From NCBI GenBank assembly GCA_000719025.1, contig JODP01000027.1:25900-89899 (forward strand): a stretch of DNA of 64,000 nt, in the 5' to 3' direction. Position numbers and translations under genes: made by a program. The DNA is from Kineosporia aurantiaca JCM 3230 (GTDB taxonomy: Bacteria; Actinomycetota; Actinomycetes; Actinomycetales; Kineosporiaceae). Below, in pieces: positions 10,201 to 18,943 of the stretch; the stretch's first letter is position 1; every line of letters begins with the position of its first letter. The notes under the pieces are model-generated. The model saw only the letters and a program-made list of their open reading frames with translations. It had not been told where the DNA came from and did no database searches.

Positions 10201-13200
10201 GTGGCTGGAGAGACTCACCACGTCCTGGGCCTGTGGCTGAGCCAGCCCGTCCTGATCCGGGACGAGGGTGATCGTGGCGGGGGCCGTCCAGGTGCGACCT
10301 GAGGAAAGATCGCGCAGGACGGCTGCCTCGTGGGTCCGGCTGGTGGTGACGGCGGCCAGGTCCTCAAAATGCCGTTGGGCCTGCGCCGCGGTCTGTCGCC
10401 GGGTGCCCACCAGGCGCAGCTCGAAGACCGCTGTCGGCAGGGAGGTCTCCGTGTTCAGGGCCGACAGTTGCGTGGTCATCCCCATGGCCCGGTGCTGATC
10501 GATCACGGGCATGAAACCCTCGACCAGCGCGGTCCGCAGATAGTCGCCGATGGTGAACTGGATCTGCGCCCCCACCGGCAGGGCGACGTCGAGCAGGCCA
10601 CGGTGATGGGTGTGCCTGCGCCAGGCCCGGGCATGAGCCGGGTTGTTCAGGGTGAAGCGGTGTTCCCAGAGGTTCATGATCTGGCCGGCCTGGGCGGTCA
10701 GGAAGGTGCGAATTGCCGGGGGGAGAGCGGCCAGTAACTGGTTCATCGGATGGCGAGCCACCACGAGCATGTGTTTCTTGGGCAGCCGGGCCTGGCCCGC
10801 CTCGGCTCTGGCGATGCCGGCCGCCTGGGCGTAGAGCAGCGCCATATATCCCCGCAGGCTGACGACCTCGTCGTCGGTCTGACTCAGCTGGTCCACGATC
10901 GCCACGGGAAGTGGCTGTTGCCATCCTCTGAGGAAGCCGGTGACGACATGGTCGGCGAAGGTAAAGCCGTGCCCTAGCTGCCGCGAAGGTTCCACAGCGC
11001 CCGTCCGGCCCGGATCCACCAGGTCGTGAGCTGTTCGAAGGAGGCCATGCAGTCCCGCCATGGGCACGTCCACCGAATGATGCACCAGGAGCCCGGCGTC
11101 ATCGCCCTGCTTGACGTACCGGATCGACTCGGCTCCGGGCTGAAGTCGAAATTTACTTCCGTGGAACAGATCTGCCAAGGTGATGTTCGGGGACGCGTCC
11201 TGCATCCGCCTCAGCACGTCATTGAGCGTCCGGAACACCGTGGCCGGTGATCGACCAGAGGTCTTCCCGGGAAGGGTGTTCATGCGGTGGGTGACGATCT
11301 CGATGAGAGGCTTGTGAAACCCGTTGTACCACTCCAACACCAGGTTCAGGTCGTCGTGTTCGACCAGCAGGGAGGACGGCACGGAGCTTTCCGGCATGTC
11401 CAGGTAGCCCGATCGCGTCTCCAGTTCCAGGCCACCGTAGCCGCCGTCCAACCCGGCTATGTCACCGGTCAGCAGAATCTGGGCGATCCAGGTGCCCACC
11501 GCCACGACATGGTCATTCTGCCGCCAGGCGGGCAGGGTGCGCAGCGCATCCCGGACCTGCTGCACCGAGGCCGCAGACGTCCCACCCGGGTGCAGCCGGC
11601 GTAGCTCAGCATTGACCGTTGCCACCAGATGCGACATACGGTCCGCGTCCGTCAAGAATGTTGCAGATGTGAGGATTTCGCGGAACGGCCCACTGGCGCC
11701 TGCCACGGACGAACCGCTGGAGGCCGCCTCTACATGAACGCCGGCCCGGGCGCTTGGGCTCGACAGGCCAGGTGCAGGAAGGATTTGAGAGTAGTCAGGG
11801 ACGGACCCCCCAGAACGACGTCCGTCCGCAGAGGCCAAGTCGGTGCTCGGCGTACCGAAGTCAGGCCCGTCATCAGTCGCGTGCTCCTGTCGCCCGACGT
11901 GCCGGCTGCCTGAAGGCGCGAGGTTCACCACAGGCCGGGTAAGAAACTCCTCGAAGGAGTCGAAGCCGGTCGGTGCGAGCATGGATTCACGGCTGTCGCC
12001 GATCGGGGGCTCGGGTCGCGAGCCCTCTAGGAGGTCCCCGCCACCCGTGCTGCCTGCCCAGGCACCCCCGGTAGGCAGTGCAGACGGGTCGTTCACCCCC
12101 TCGCTCATGGCCTCCGCGTGACCGGTGGATTGCCCGGGCTGACTGCCCCCGAGCAGGCGCTGGCCGTGCAGTCCCACGTGCTCGAGGTAGGTGTTCAGGA
12201 GGGCCTGGGCCAGGTCATGCGTATTGCGCCCGCTCAAGGCCGGCCGGTTGGGCCCGGTCAGGTGTCGAATGGAGTGGTCGAGCCAGGCGTCCGCAGGGGC
12301 GGGATAGCTGTGGCTGGGTAGATTCAGGCGGGCCAGCAAACCTTGGAACGAGGCCCTGACATCGGCTGGTACCACCTGAGCCAGCCCCGAGGGCACGCTC
12401 GACTCCGGCACGGCGGTGGGCACCGCTCGGGGACCGGTGGTGGGAGGTAGCACGTCACGACTGGAGGACGCGAGGGCCGACTCGGTGTCCGGTCTGGCGT
12501 CGGCGGGAGAGGCGAGGTCTGGGGTGACAGTGATTTCGGGTAGCTGGGTGGCCGAGATGAGGGACGCGGTTTGAGGGAGCCGGATATCCGGGGTCAGAGG
12601 CAGCAGGTCGACGGACGTCAGCGCCGAGGGAATGACCGGCAGTCCTCCGCGGGTGCCGTCCAGTAGGCGCACGCCTGCAGCATCGGCAATCACGTTGAAG
12701 GCGCGCGCGGTCGGCTGACCAGCAACCTGAATCACGACGACCGCACGTGCCCCAACGGGTGCGACCGACATGGTTTCCTGCACGAGACTCAGGTCCTGAC
12801 CGCGAAACACCACGGCGGGCGCGTCGCTACCCAGCCCCAGTCGTTCTCGCTGGAGAGCAAGTAGGTCATGCCTGCCGCCAGGGGCGCCGGCCACGAGCGC
12901 CGAGGCGTCCGCGGCGTCGGCCGGCGGTGATGGGGCCAGGACCGCCCGCTGGGGGGACGGCGTGCTGGTGGGGTTCGGCCCGGACGGGACGGAGTCGGGG
13001 CCGGCGACGAAAGCGTGATCCAGGGTGATGGCCGCATCCGCGCTGCTGACTGCGGCGGAGGACAGGAGGGGGTGCAATGTGCGCAGGACCGGGTAGTCCT
13101 GCAGCAGTGACGGGTCGGGCGGGGTATGGGATCCGGCGGGCGGGAGGATGGTTTCGAGGTCAGGGGAGGTGAAGGGAAAGGTGGGATCGACGTCGTAGGC

Positions 13201-15270
13201 AGCCGGGCGTAGCGACGCAGGGATGTCCTGGACCAGATCGAGAGCCTGCTGCAGGGTAAGCGTTGAGCCGTCCGCCCCCGGGCGAAGGAACAGGACCCGG
13301 TCCATCTGATCGTTCGAGCCGACTGAGTCTGCTGCCGGCAGCGGACCGCTGTCCGGTGCGGGCGAACTGCTGCTGGAATCGCCGACAGGAGCGGGTTGTG
13401 CGACCGATGAGGATGCACCGGCGAAACCGGTGACCATGGCCGTCGGGATGCCGCCCCGGTGGGAATAGGCGGCTGACGCACTGATGTGGTTTCCGGCGCT
13501 GGGTGGGGCTGAGGGCGGCGTCACCGCGGGCCGGGCAATCAGACCACCGGGCACGGGCATCAGACTCACGGAAGAACGCAGGCCGTGCGCGGTGGGCGCG
13601 GTGGCTATGGCTTCGTCGACGGACAGACCCCAGCTGATCTCGGCCTTCTCCGGGGTTCGAAGGGTGCTGTTGACCGAGGCGGGACCGGCCGGGTTGCTGG
13701 GCCCAGAAGGCGCTCCGAAGACCGGATCGGTCTGCTGTCCCGAGCGGGTCGTTGTCGTCGGCTGGGTGGAGGCGGGAAGGATGCTCGGATCCGTCGCGGG
13801 CGACCGGCCGGCCGAATGATCCAACGGCTGAGAGTCTGACCAGGTTGCCTCCACGGAGGGAAGACCAGGACCAGATCCAGGAACGTCCAAAGACAGGGAG
13901 GGCAGGCCCGTATGAGCGAAGCCGCCCACCCGGTCCAGTCCCGAACGGGCCGGGTCGACCCTCAAGCCGTCAAGGCCCCGCAGGCCATCGACATCGGCGT
14001 TCTGCGGTACGGCGCCAACCAAGCCATCGGGACTCGCGAGACTTCCCGAATGTGTGGTCACCCCATTGATGGTCGTGGGAGAGAAGGAGAAGCCTTTCCA
14101 GCCGGCCAGACCGCCGAGGGCCCCGACATCGTCGCGCGTGAACTTCGGGTCCGCAGGCGAGGCGTCTTCACCCCCGAGGACGGTCCCCGCCCGTACCGCG
14201 TCGTCGTCGCCGACTCCTTCACCTTCGATGTGGCCTGCGACGCCGGCGCTGGACTGGGAGGGAGTGATCTTGAGGTGGTCCGCGTCGGCGAGATGGTCGA
14301 GGTCGAGGTCCTTGACCAGGGCATCGAGGTCGTTGAGGGGCTTGGTGTCCAGCCCGGCCAGTCCTCGAGTGCTGCGTCCGGCCCTGCCGCCGGCCATCTC
14401 GGCGCCGCCCTCGGCCAGGCCCGAGGTCAGGTCCCACGGCGACATGCTCCAGCCACCGCCCACGGCCGCCCCGCCGGCACCCCCACCGAAGACTTCGCCG
14501 CCGGCCTCCATCGACAGGTGCGATGTGATCCCCACCCACTTCGCCACTGACTGCTCATCCAGGCCCGCCTTGATCAGGCCCTCCTGCAGGCTGTCGAAAC
14601 CGGCGTGCAGGGCCGGGCCCATCACTGCGGCCACGAACGCCCCGGACGCCGCGCCCATGATGGCCGCGTCACCGGTCGACTTCGTATCCCACTCGTAGTC
14701 GCCCGGATGTTCCAGCATCGACCACAGTTGCGCCCCCACGTCCAGGCCGACCTGGAACACCGTCATGTACGCGACCATTTTCAGGGCGTCCATGACCTTG
14801 CGTATCAGCATGTCCAGGACCGTGCGGGTGGCCGCGCGCGCCGCGGCCGCCTCGGCGGCCGAGGCCCCGCCGGTGAAGACCGCCTCGATCGCGGCCTTGA
14901 TCAACTCGATGAGCATGTAGACGAGGGTCAGCACGGCCATGTGCTTCATGTAGTCGACCTTGTAGGCCATCTGCTTCAGGCCTTTGGCGTTGCCCTCGAA
15001 AAGCTTGGCCCCGACATCGATGTAGCGCGGGTTCTCCACGACGAACTGCCTCATGGCCTGCTGGATGGCCCGTCCCGTCTTCCCCCGGCTCACTCCCTGC
15101 AGGGCCTGGAGGGCCCCCGCCAGGTCCGAGGCCACCGGTCCCGCCAAGACTGATGCCACCCGGGCCGAGTCTGCCGACTGAGCCAGCATCTTCGGGGCGC
15201 TGGCGGCCGGCCATGGCACTCCCGTCACGGCCAGGAACACATACTTCACCCAAGCGGGAACCGCATCCAT
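7267..15270 (-). CDS. Giant CpnT-like/polymorphic-toxin-like protein, cysteine-free
   Basis: 2,667 residues. ATG at 15270 is preferred because AAGGAG sits nine bases upstream; a GTG at 15288 is possible. Residues 1-300 resemble the WXG100-like/CpnT N-terminal domain of actinobacterial secreted giants (VPAWVKYVFLAVTGVPWP), with hydrophobic segments near 110-135 and 205-225. Long Pro/Ser/Gly linkers follow. Around 640-900 lies a Tox-PL (papain-fold deamidase) look-alike: GARAVVVIQV, ARAFNVI, LLDGTRGG. The family has His in place of the first Arg of RAFNV and needs Cys; here neither is present. Two copies of a module (about 1290-1620 and 1880-2220) share RGYxALxYxQAA and ALPPxI. OmpA-like stretches lie near 1655-1750 and 2390-2500. 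Export by a type VII-like route is inferred. The function is unknown. Confidence 0.85.
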   Translation of the reverse strand: MDAVPAWVKYVFLAVTGVPWPAASAPKMLAQSADSARVASVLAGPVASDLAGALQALQGVSRGKTGRAIQQAMRQFVVENPRYIDVGAKLFEGNAKGLKQMAYKVDYMKHMAVLTLVYMLIELIKAAIEAVFTGGASAAEAAAARAATRTVLDMLIRKVMDALKMVAYMTVFQVGLDVGAQLWSMLEHPGDYEWDTKSTGDAAIMGAASGAFVAAVMGPALHAGFDSLQEGLIKAGLDEQSVAKWVGITSHLSMEAGGEVFGGGAGGAAVGGGWSMSPWDLTSGLAEGGAEMAGGRAGRSTRGLAGLDTKPLNDLDALVKDLDLDHLADADHLKITPSQSSAGVAGHIEGEGVGDDDAVRAGTVLGGEDASPADPKFTRDDVGALGGLAGWKGFSFSPTTINGVTTHSGSLASPDGLVGAVPQNADVDGLRGLDGLRVDPARSGLDRVGGFAHTGLPSLSLDVPGSGPGLPSVEATWSDSQPLDHSAGRSPATDPSILPASTQPTTTTRSGQQTDPVFGAPSGPSNPAGPASVNSTLRTPEKAEISWGLSVDEAIATAPTAHGLRSSVSLMPVPGGLIARPAVTPPSAPPSAGNHISASAAYSHRGGIPTAMVTGFAGASSSVAQPAPVGDSSSSSPAPDSGPLPAADSVGSNDQMDRVLFLRPGADGSTLTLQQALDLVQDIPASLRPAAYDVDPTFPFTSPDLETILPPAGSHTPPDPSLLQDYPVLRTLHPLLSSAAVSSADAAITLDHAFVAGPDSVPSGPNPTSTPSPQRAVLAPSPPADAADASALVAGAPGGRHDLLALQRERLGLGSDAPAVVFRGQDLSLVQETMSVAPVGARAVVVIQVAGQPTARAFNVIADAAGVRLLDGTRGGLPVIPSALTSVDLLPLTPDIRLPQTASLISATQLPEITVTPDLASPADARPDTESALASSSRDVLPPTTGPRAVPTAVPESSVPSGLAQVVPADVRASFQGLLARLNLPSHSYPAPADAWLDHSIRHLTGPNRPALSGRNTHDLAQALLNTYLEHVGLHGQRLLGGSQPGQSTGHAEAMSEGVNDPSALPTGGAWAGSTGGGDLLEGSRPEPPIGDSRESMLAPTGFDSFEEFLTRPVVNLAPSGSRHVGRQEHATDDGPDFGTPSTDLASADGRRSGGSVPDYSQILPAPGLSSPSARAGVHVEAASSGSSVAGASGPFREILTSATFLTDADRMSHLVATVNAELRRLHPGGTSAASVQQVRDALRTLPAWRQNDHVVAVGTWIAQILLTGDIAGLDGGYGGLELETRSGYLDMPESSVPSSLLVEHDDLNLVLEWYNGFHKPLIEIVTHRMNTLPGKTSGRSPATVFRTLNDVLRRMQDASPNITLADLFHGSKFRLQPGAESIRYVKQGDDAGLLVHHSVDVPMAGLHGLLRTAHDLVDPGRTGAVEPSRQLGHGFTFADHVVTGFLRGWQQPLPVAIVDQLSQTDDEVVSLRGYMALLYAQAAGIARAEAGQARLPKKHMLVVARHPMNQLLAALPPAIRTFLTAQAGQIMNLWEHRFTLNNPAHARAWRRHTHHRGLLDVALPVGAQIQFTIGDYLRTALVEGFMPVIDQHRAMGMTTQLSALNTETSLPTAVFELRLVGTRRQTAAQAQRHFEDLAAVTTSRTHEAAVLRDLSSGRTWTAPATITLVPDQDGLAQPQAQDVVSLSSHIVQQVLRRAALGSAPVLVRLTSTAEGVGSAQSLREALRTQVNQRLTAYQLPRAWVSYEVTTAPAGTAGMPPVVTTEVLDLLTYLDADTVERGLGKLSQQLGERLLDEAAGLYPPHLHPRPVIGGSPLESIGLNRTAYALHRFGEDVARMVALQEISVMSAHGLRGGGIGGESEETYAIDVPAGTPNGYGTRILKREGVTVKIDTAGYFEGSDGRLYENQAVAAAAGSGGHPRKVEILEIITPPISILPGEDHEREEAVFAILSDIWQRLGTVPDSGMKVGQIFPRAAGYRVSIPDGVVRPVHARHPRYVQWTVGIPLSGIYSFLTWLSVYERTPFEHQRTALVEALDFGRRVGGASAAMDLLAATDEEAAVARGYAALFYTQAAAVLDSARDKRYLAKNYAAAALRTPFATIRQALPPVIALYLEQNDERVTATFDQIYRASRPNLDDEIFGRSTPNPTEPLDYLDLPTADPDDDQTSDMTLRDFFDTALRSNPARPTDQRTALGMNRGFEEMDRGPDGTRLPLLLLELRNFRPRDHMADRLTSQAATRNNFYEISDKARALYHQAELRAWNPSSWGFEHAARSTHLVTAVQLLNDVLALDPQRLGSTEVPLAAPDHEELVHVLGQAARFGARVGSATVNLPAFLDGVQSRLLAWPGSDLTPQRRAELAGGLRALSQVLEQAARSAQHLPASATPHFDVLTPVAVPFLPGSGHLRPPAWSNLRTFARQVATAVSFHQKVNVEIAIGGRPDGSPNVPRYVAEQRWKVVKDALQPMVALEMRAAGHSLESVTYQSVVRANNLLPDAVGLRILPVLRTTLSRDEDLLSRVNREIARMTAGRRPPVSAERIRTVVATLPDHLQRDNVIRLASEVATILVSRSSTGLLGAGRRDFTRTTDPYPFPFSSTSETTTYPTPAPQNTLIRTRVSRLVRPVVSPFHVAFDGAGRARAVPTSPSQQPLPDLFAPEPDAGPSRGVLTRR

Positions 15271-15288
15271 GCTATGGAACTCCTTCAC

Positions 15289-15963
15289 AGGAAACGGGGT
15301 GACCGGGCCGGAGGAAGCGGCGATGCACGCCGGAGCAACCGACGCACGACCTTCGTCGGCCTACGTCGGCACGCTCGCGGTGGTCATGGTCTGCACACCT
15401 TCGACAGAGGCTGATTACCCGCAAAGAACCGCCGTCAGGCGAAATGGCCTGGATGACGATGCCCCTCAGTTCCTGGCCGATGTGACTCTGGTCGTCGCTC
15501 CCGTCGGCAACTATCGGCGAGATGAACGAGCCGTCTCCGCTTCTTTCGATCTTCATTACGCAGCGAGTGCCGGTGAGGTTTGTTAGGCCGGCACAGGAGC
15601 AAATGGGCGATGAATACCTCTGTTTCCGGCGGCCGGCGCGCCATCAGGCAAGTGTTGCCCGTCATAATTATTCGAACACTCATCGCCGGGGCAAGATGAA
15701 GATTTTCACATGAACCGTTGTTCATTTTGAACGTTAACGACGGGATGGCCGCCCGGGGCCAGGGATGATGATCATGGGTTGCCGCAGCGGTCATGCCACC
15801 GGCGCCTGGCAGCAATACCTGAGGGCACACCGACCCGGGCCGCCGACCAAGGAAATGGTCGAGCCGGAGTCTGTCCCCAGGTGTCGTTACCGCTTGACCA
15901 CCGCGGAGCGGTGTCGCCGACGCGCCCACCGTCGAGGACAGGGCGTCGGCCACCTCATCCCGT
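15289..15963. other. Upstream region of the giant gene, no gene seen
   Basis: The open frames here look like chance high-GC frames without motifs. The only notable content is an AT-rich island at about 15655-15740, which probably contains the promoter of the giant gene. Confidence 0.5.
15661..15740 (-). promoter_or_regulatory. AT-rich island with clustered TTCA inverted repeats
   Basis: Within 80 bases there are GTTCA-TTT-TGAAC (15720-15732), TTCACATGAA (15706-15715), TTCGAA (15671-15676) and GTTAAC. This is far more AT-rich than the surroundings and lies about 400 bases upstream of the giant gene. A regulator-binding promoter region is a reasonable reading; no -35/-10 pair is certain. Confidence 0.35.
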
Positions 15964-16560
15964 CTACGGGACGACCTCGGCCAGCCTCGAGATCTCGTTC
16001 AGGTCGGCAATCGTGGGGTTGAAGATCAGTTCGTCAACGCCCAGCGCCTCGAAGGCCGTCGCCCGTTCACGGATTGCCTTGGCTCCGGGCGGGAACGTCT
16101 CCGATGCAATCTTTGTGAAGGCCCCGGCCCCGGCATAATAGTCGGCAACGTTTGCCCGGGCCTTTTCCTCATCCGACAGAACGAAGTAACTGATGGCGGT
16201 CAGCTTGATCGTCTCCTGACGTTCGGCCCGGGCCCACGCAGCCTTTGCGGCGTCAAATGCTCCGGCAATCATCTCGGGTGGCGCAGAGGCCCCCAGATAG
16301 CCCTCCGATCAGGTGGCCATGCGTCTCATGGCCGCCGGAGCCATCCCGCCCATCAAATCGGCACAGCGCGGGTGCCTTCCGGGACGGCCGGGTTGGTGGC
16401 GCCGCCGACCGGCTTGCCACTCCAGACATCCCGGCAAATTTCCTGGTCCTCATCAAAGCGTTTACCGCGAGTGGTGAAAGTCAGCCCGTGGAAAGAGAAC
16501 TCATCCGGACGGGGTCCAATCCCCAGGCCAAGGGCGAGCTGGCCGAGGTCGTGATCAGGT
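15964..16560 (-). pseudogene. LLM-class flavin-dependent oxidoreductase remnant
   Basis: Luciferase-like monooxygenase sequence is recognisable: LALGLGIGPRPDEFSFHG then RGKRFDEDQEICRDVWSG in one frame, and MGGMAPAAMRRMAT then SEGYLGASAPPEMIAGAFD through to the C-terminus in another. Two lesions are seen. One base is missing where CCGATT meets TGATGGGC (a C would give PILMGG). TGA at 16311-16309 stands where the family has Trp (MATWSEGY). The N-terminal third is unrecognisable. The 102-residue open 3' part (15964-16272) is unlikely to be functional alone. Confidence 0.75.
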
Positions 16561-16599
16561 GGTCTATCAGCCCTGCTGATTGACGATTTGGTCAACAAC

Positions 16600-17019
16600 G
16601 CTGCGGGGACGGATGCCAGGGGCATGACTACGGAACTGATCAGCTGGCCTCTCGCAGTCGGGAGCCGATCGCGTCCTCAAAGAACTACATGCCAGTGCGC
16701 GTCGCGCGAGGCAATCCGGAGCGCCCGAAGACCTCGTCGAAATGCTCCTGCAGGCCGTGATCGTCACCGGAGATGAAGCCGCTCCTCCTGGGTGTCGGGC
16801 GTGAACACCTTGGGCGTGGCAGTGGGCTTCGGCGGGGAGCCCAGCGGTGAGGTCTGTCACGACGGTGACCTGAGCCGCTCCCGAGCCACGTCGCCGGCGG
16901 GTGCACCATGCCCGCGGCTATCAGCGAGGACACTCGGATCGAGGGTTCGAGTACACCGCCAGACAGCGATTTCGACGCTTAGGTCCCGGTGAGCTGGACC
17001 TGCTCCTGATGATCCACTT
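16600..17019. other. Degenerate region without an intact gene
   Basis: Pieces such as HGLQEHFDEVFGRSGLPRATRTG and PKVFTPDTQEERLHL, on the minus strand in different frames, look like decayed coding sequence, but I cannot assign a family. No intact open frame with a ribosome binding site is seen. Confidence 0.4.
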
Positions 17020-17065
17020 CTGATGGCTTCGCCCCGGCAGTATCTGCCCGGGGCGAAGCCATCAG
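17020..17065 (-). terminator. 18-bp stem hairpin terminator
   Basis: Positions 17020-17037 pair perfectly with 17048-17065 around a ten-base loop. The hairpin lies about 40 bases beyond the stop of the DUF305 gene transcribed toward it. There is no strong U tail, as is common in actinomycetes. Confidence 0.75.
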
Positions 17066-17106
17066 CTCGGCCGGGGATTACCGCGGCGGATCAACGATCC
17101 AGTGCA

Positions 17107-17661
17107 CTAGACAGATTTGAGCTGCAAGGAGGCTTGCTCGGCATCCCGCTCGATCTGCTCTGCGACGCGGCGAGTCTCGGGATGGGTGCCCGACTTGATC
17201 TCGCTGCGCGCCAGAAGAAGAACCTGCTCGAGATAAGGCTGGAGCCGGGCCAGGAAGTAGCGATCGAAGTCCTGCCCCTCCAGGCCGCGAGCGTGCATGA
17301 CCTGCACGGGCAGGACCATGCCGGGCATGGGCATCCCCTCGTGCGGATTGACGGGCGAAAGCTGGGCCAGGTCGTGCAAACTCCGAAGCTGCGTCAGGTG
17401 CGTTTCGGTGCTGGTTCCCACCAGCGTCCCCAGGGCCTGGACTTTGGGGTTGTCGGTGTGGTCGGGGACGAGGCCGATCATCGGGTCCAGTTGCTCGCTC
17501 ATGGCGATGGACACCTCGATGTACGCCAGATCTGTGCCCCCGAAGGCGGCCGCCTGGCCAGAAGAAAGGGGCGACTGCCGTTCGACTGCGGACGCTGGTT
17601 GGCTCGCGCAGCCGGCCAACGCAAGAACGGAAAACGCGACGACGACCGCCATGAGTCTCAT
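17107..17661 (-). CDS. DUF305-family lipoprotein lacking the His pairs
   Basis: A 184-residue exported protein. The start is ATG at 17661 with AAAGG about ten bases upstream. The signal MRLMAVVVAFSVLALAGC ends in a lipobox, so the mature Cys is lipid-anchored outside the membrane. The body follows the DUF305 plan: two four-helix halves joined by HEGMPMPGMV, with GQDFDRYFLARLQPY and HPETRRVAEQIERDAEQ. In DUF305 each half usually carries an HH pair, thought to bind metal (copper-related contexts are common). Here the corresponding sites read AMSEQ and LQPYLEQ, so both pairs are lost. A non-metal structural role is possible. Confidence 0.8.
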   Translation of the reverse strand: MRLMAVVVAFSVLALAGCASQPASAVERQSPLSSGQAAAFGGTDLAYIEVSIAMSEQLDPMIGLVPDHTDNPKVQALGTLVGTSTETHLTQLRSLHDLAQLSPVNPHEGMPMPGMVLPVQVMHARGLEGQDFDRYFLARLQPYLEQVLLLARSEIKSGTHPETRRVAEQIERDAEQASLQLKSV

Positions 17662-17797
17662 TGGTCGGTAACCTTTGATGTGTATCGCCTCTTCGATCGA
17701 CAAGCGAATCCCGCTGGTGACGTGCCGGCGGATCCGGCCGCCGCGCCGCTGAAGCGATCTCAGCGGGCACAGCGACCGGATCCTGCGGAAGCGAAGG

Positions 17798-18943
17798 TCA
17801 CCCCCCAGCGAACGTGGGAGTGGTTCCGCACTTGGCGTTCTGGTTGAGGCAGGTCTTGACCAGGGCGATCAGCTTCTCGGAGTTCCAGCCGTTCATGAAG
17901 TCCCCGTGCATGGAGGACGCCATTCCCGAGGTCAAGGCGAGCCCGTCTCCGCCGAGGGAGTCGTAGTTCACCATGAACGAGAGGTCCGGAACGGCGACCG
18001 GGTAATCGCCCTGGCACACGCCGTTCACCGGATCGCCCATGTGGGACTTGTGATCGGGGGAGTCAATGTGCTTGCCGTCCCAGCAGTCCTTGAAGACCAG
18101 CTGGAAGATGAGGTTTCCACCGTCCGCGCACTTGGGCCAGTTCCCGTCCGCGCTTCGGCCGATCTCGGCGCTTCCGGCGCACCAGAACTGGTTTCCAGCA
18201 CCCTTGGGCGTCGCCACCTGCAGCTTGGCGTCACCCTGCACCATCACCAGACCCGGGGGGAACGGCCGGACCGTGGACGGGTCCTTCACCCGCGATCCGT
18301 AGTAGATGCGCATGCTCTTGAACGGGACTTCCTGACCGTCCTTCTGCAGCCCCGGCACCCAGTACGCGGCGTTGTCGCCCGGCGCATCGCAGGTGGTCGA
18401 CGTGGACGCCAGCAGCTTGTCCGTGGTCATGGAGGCGTCGTTCTTCGGACCGAAGAACCAGTGCTCATGAGAAGCGCCGGGCATGTTCGGGAAGACGATC
18501 GCATCGTCCTTCGCCTTGTTGGCGATCGTGCAGTTGGTGTGAAACTCCGGCACCCGGGTGGTTCCGGCCGCGACCGGTGCGGGCTTGTACGCCTCCCACT
18601 GGTCCAGTTCCTGTTGCCACTTCGCCTGATCCACGTCCACCCACCCGGCCTGGGAGCTGGCCGGGCTGCTCGAGGCGGAAGCGGAGGCCGAGGCAGCCGG
18701 GCTGCTGGAAGCAGAAGCGGCCGGGCTGCTGGAAGCAGCGGCGGTCGGGCTGCTGGAGGCGGACGTGGCCGGCGGCTTCTGGTGATGGCCCCGACGCTGG
18801 TGAGGCTCAGATGCGTTGGCCCCCACGGCGTAGGCCGTGGTGCCGGCCAGGGCCAGGACCACGGCGGAGGTCACGACCAGCCGAGTTCTCACGCGGCGTC
18901 GACGTGGCTTTGGCGCTGAGCCATGCACGCGTTTACCGAGCAC
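17798..18943 (-). CDS. Secreted DUF1996-domain protein
   Basis: 381 residues. GTG at 18943 has GGAG seven bases upstream. A long basic n-region (PKPRRRRVRTR) leads into a hydrophobic segment (LVVTSAVVLALAGTTAYA), so it is exported or N-terminally anchored. Residues about 50-100 are an Ala/Ser/Pro linker of near-repeats of SSSPAASA. The rest is DUF1996: VPEFHTNCTIANKAKDDAI, PGASHEHWFFG, YWVPGL, FWCAG, LVFKDCWDGKHID, SHM, with several Cys pairs. Fungal and actinobacterial members accompany wall-degrading enzymes, but no activity is established. Confidence 0.88.
   Translation of the reverse strand: MLGKRVHGSAPKPRRRRVRTRLVVTSAVVLALAGTTAYAVGANASEPHQRRGHHQKPPATSASSSPTAAASSSPAASASSSPAASASASASSSPASSQAGWVDVDQAKWQQELDQWEAYKPAPVAAGTTRVPEFHTNCTIANKAKDDAIVFPNMPGASHEHWFFGPKNDASMTTDKLLASTSTTCDAPGDNAAYWVPGLQKDGQEVPFKSMRIYYGSRVKDPSTVRPFPPGLVMVQGDAKLQVATPKGAGNQFWCAGSAEIGRSADGNWPKCADGGNLIFQLVFKDCWDGKHIDSPDHKSHMGDPVNGVCQGDYPVAVPDLSFMVNYDSLGGDGLALTSGMASSMHGDFMNGWNSEKLIALVKTCLNQNAKCGTTPTFAGG

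Noticed and set aside
16309..16311. UGA recoding as Trp or selenocysteine
   Set aside because: The same gene has a frameshift and lost N-terminus, many intact genes here end in TGA, and no SECIS-like context was seen.
18676..18775. Repeated units considered as a CRISPR or intergenic repeat
   Set aside because: They encode the Ala/Ser/Pro linker of the DUF1996 protein and have no spacer structure.
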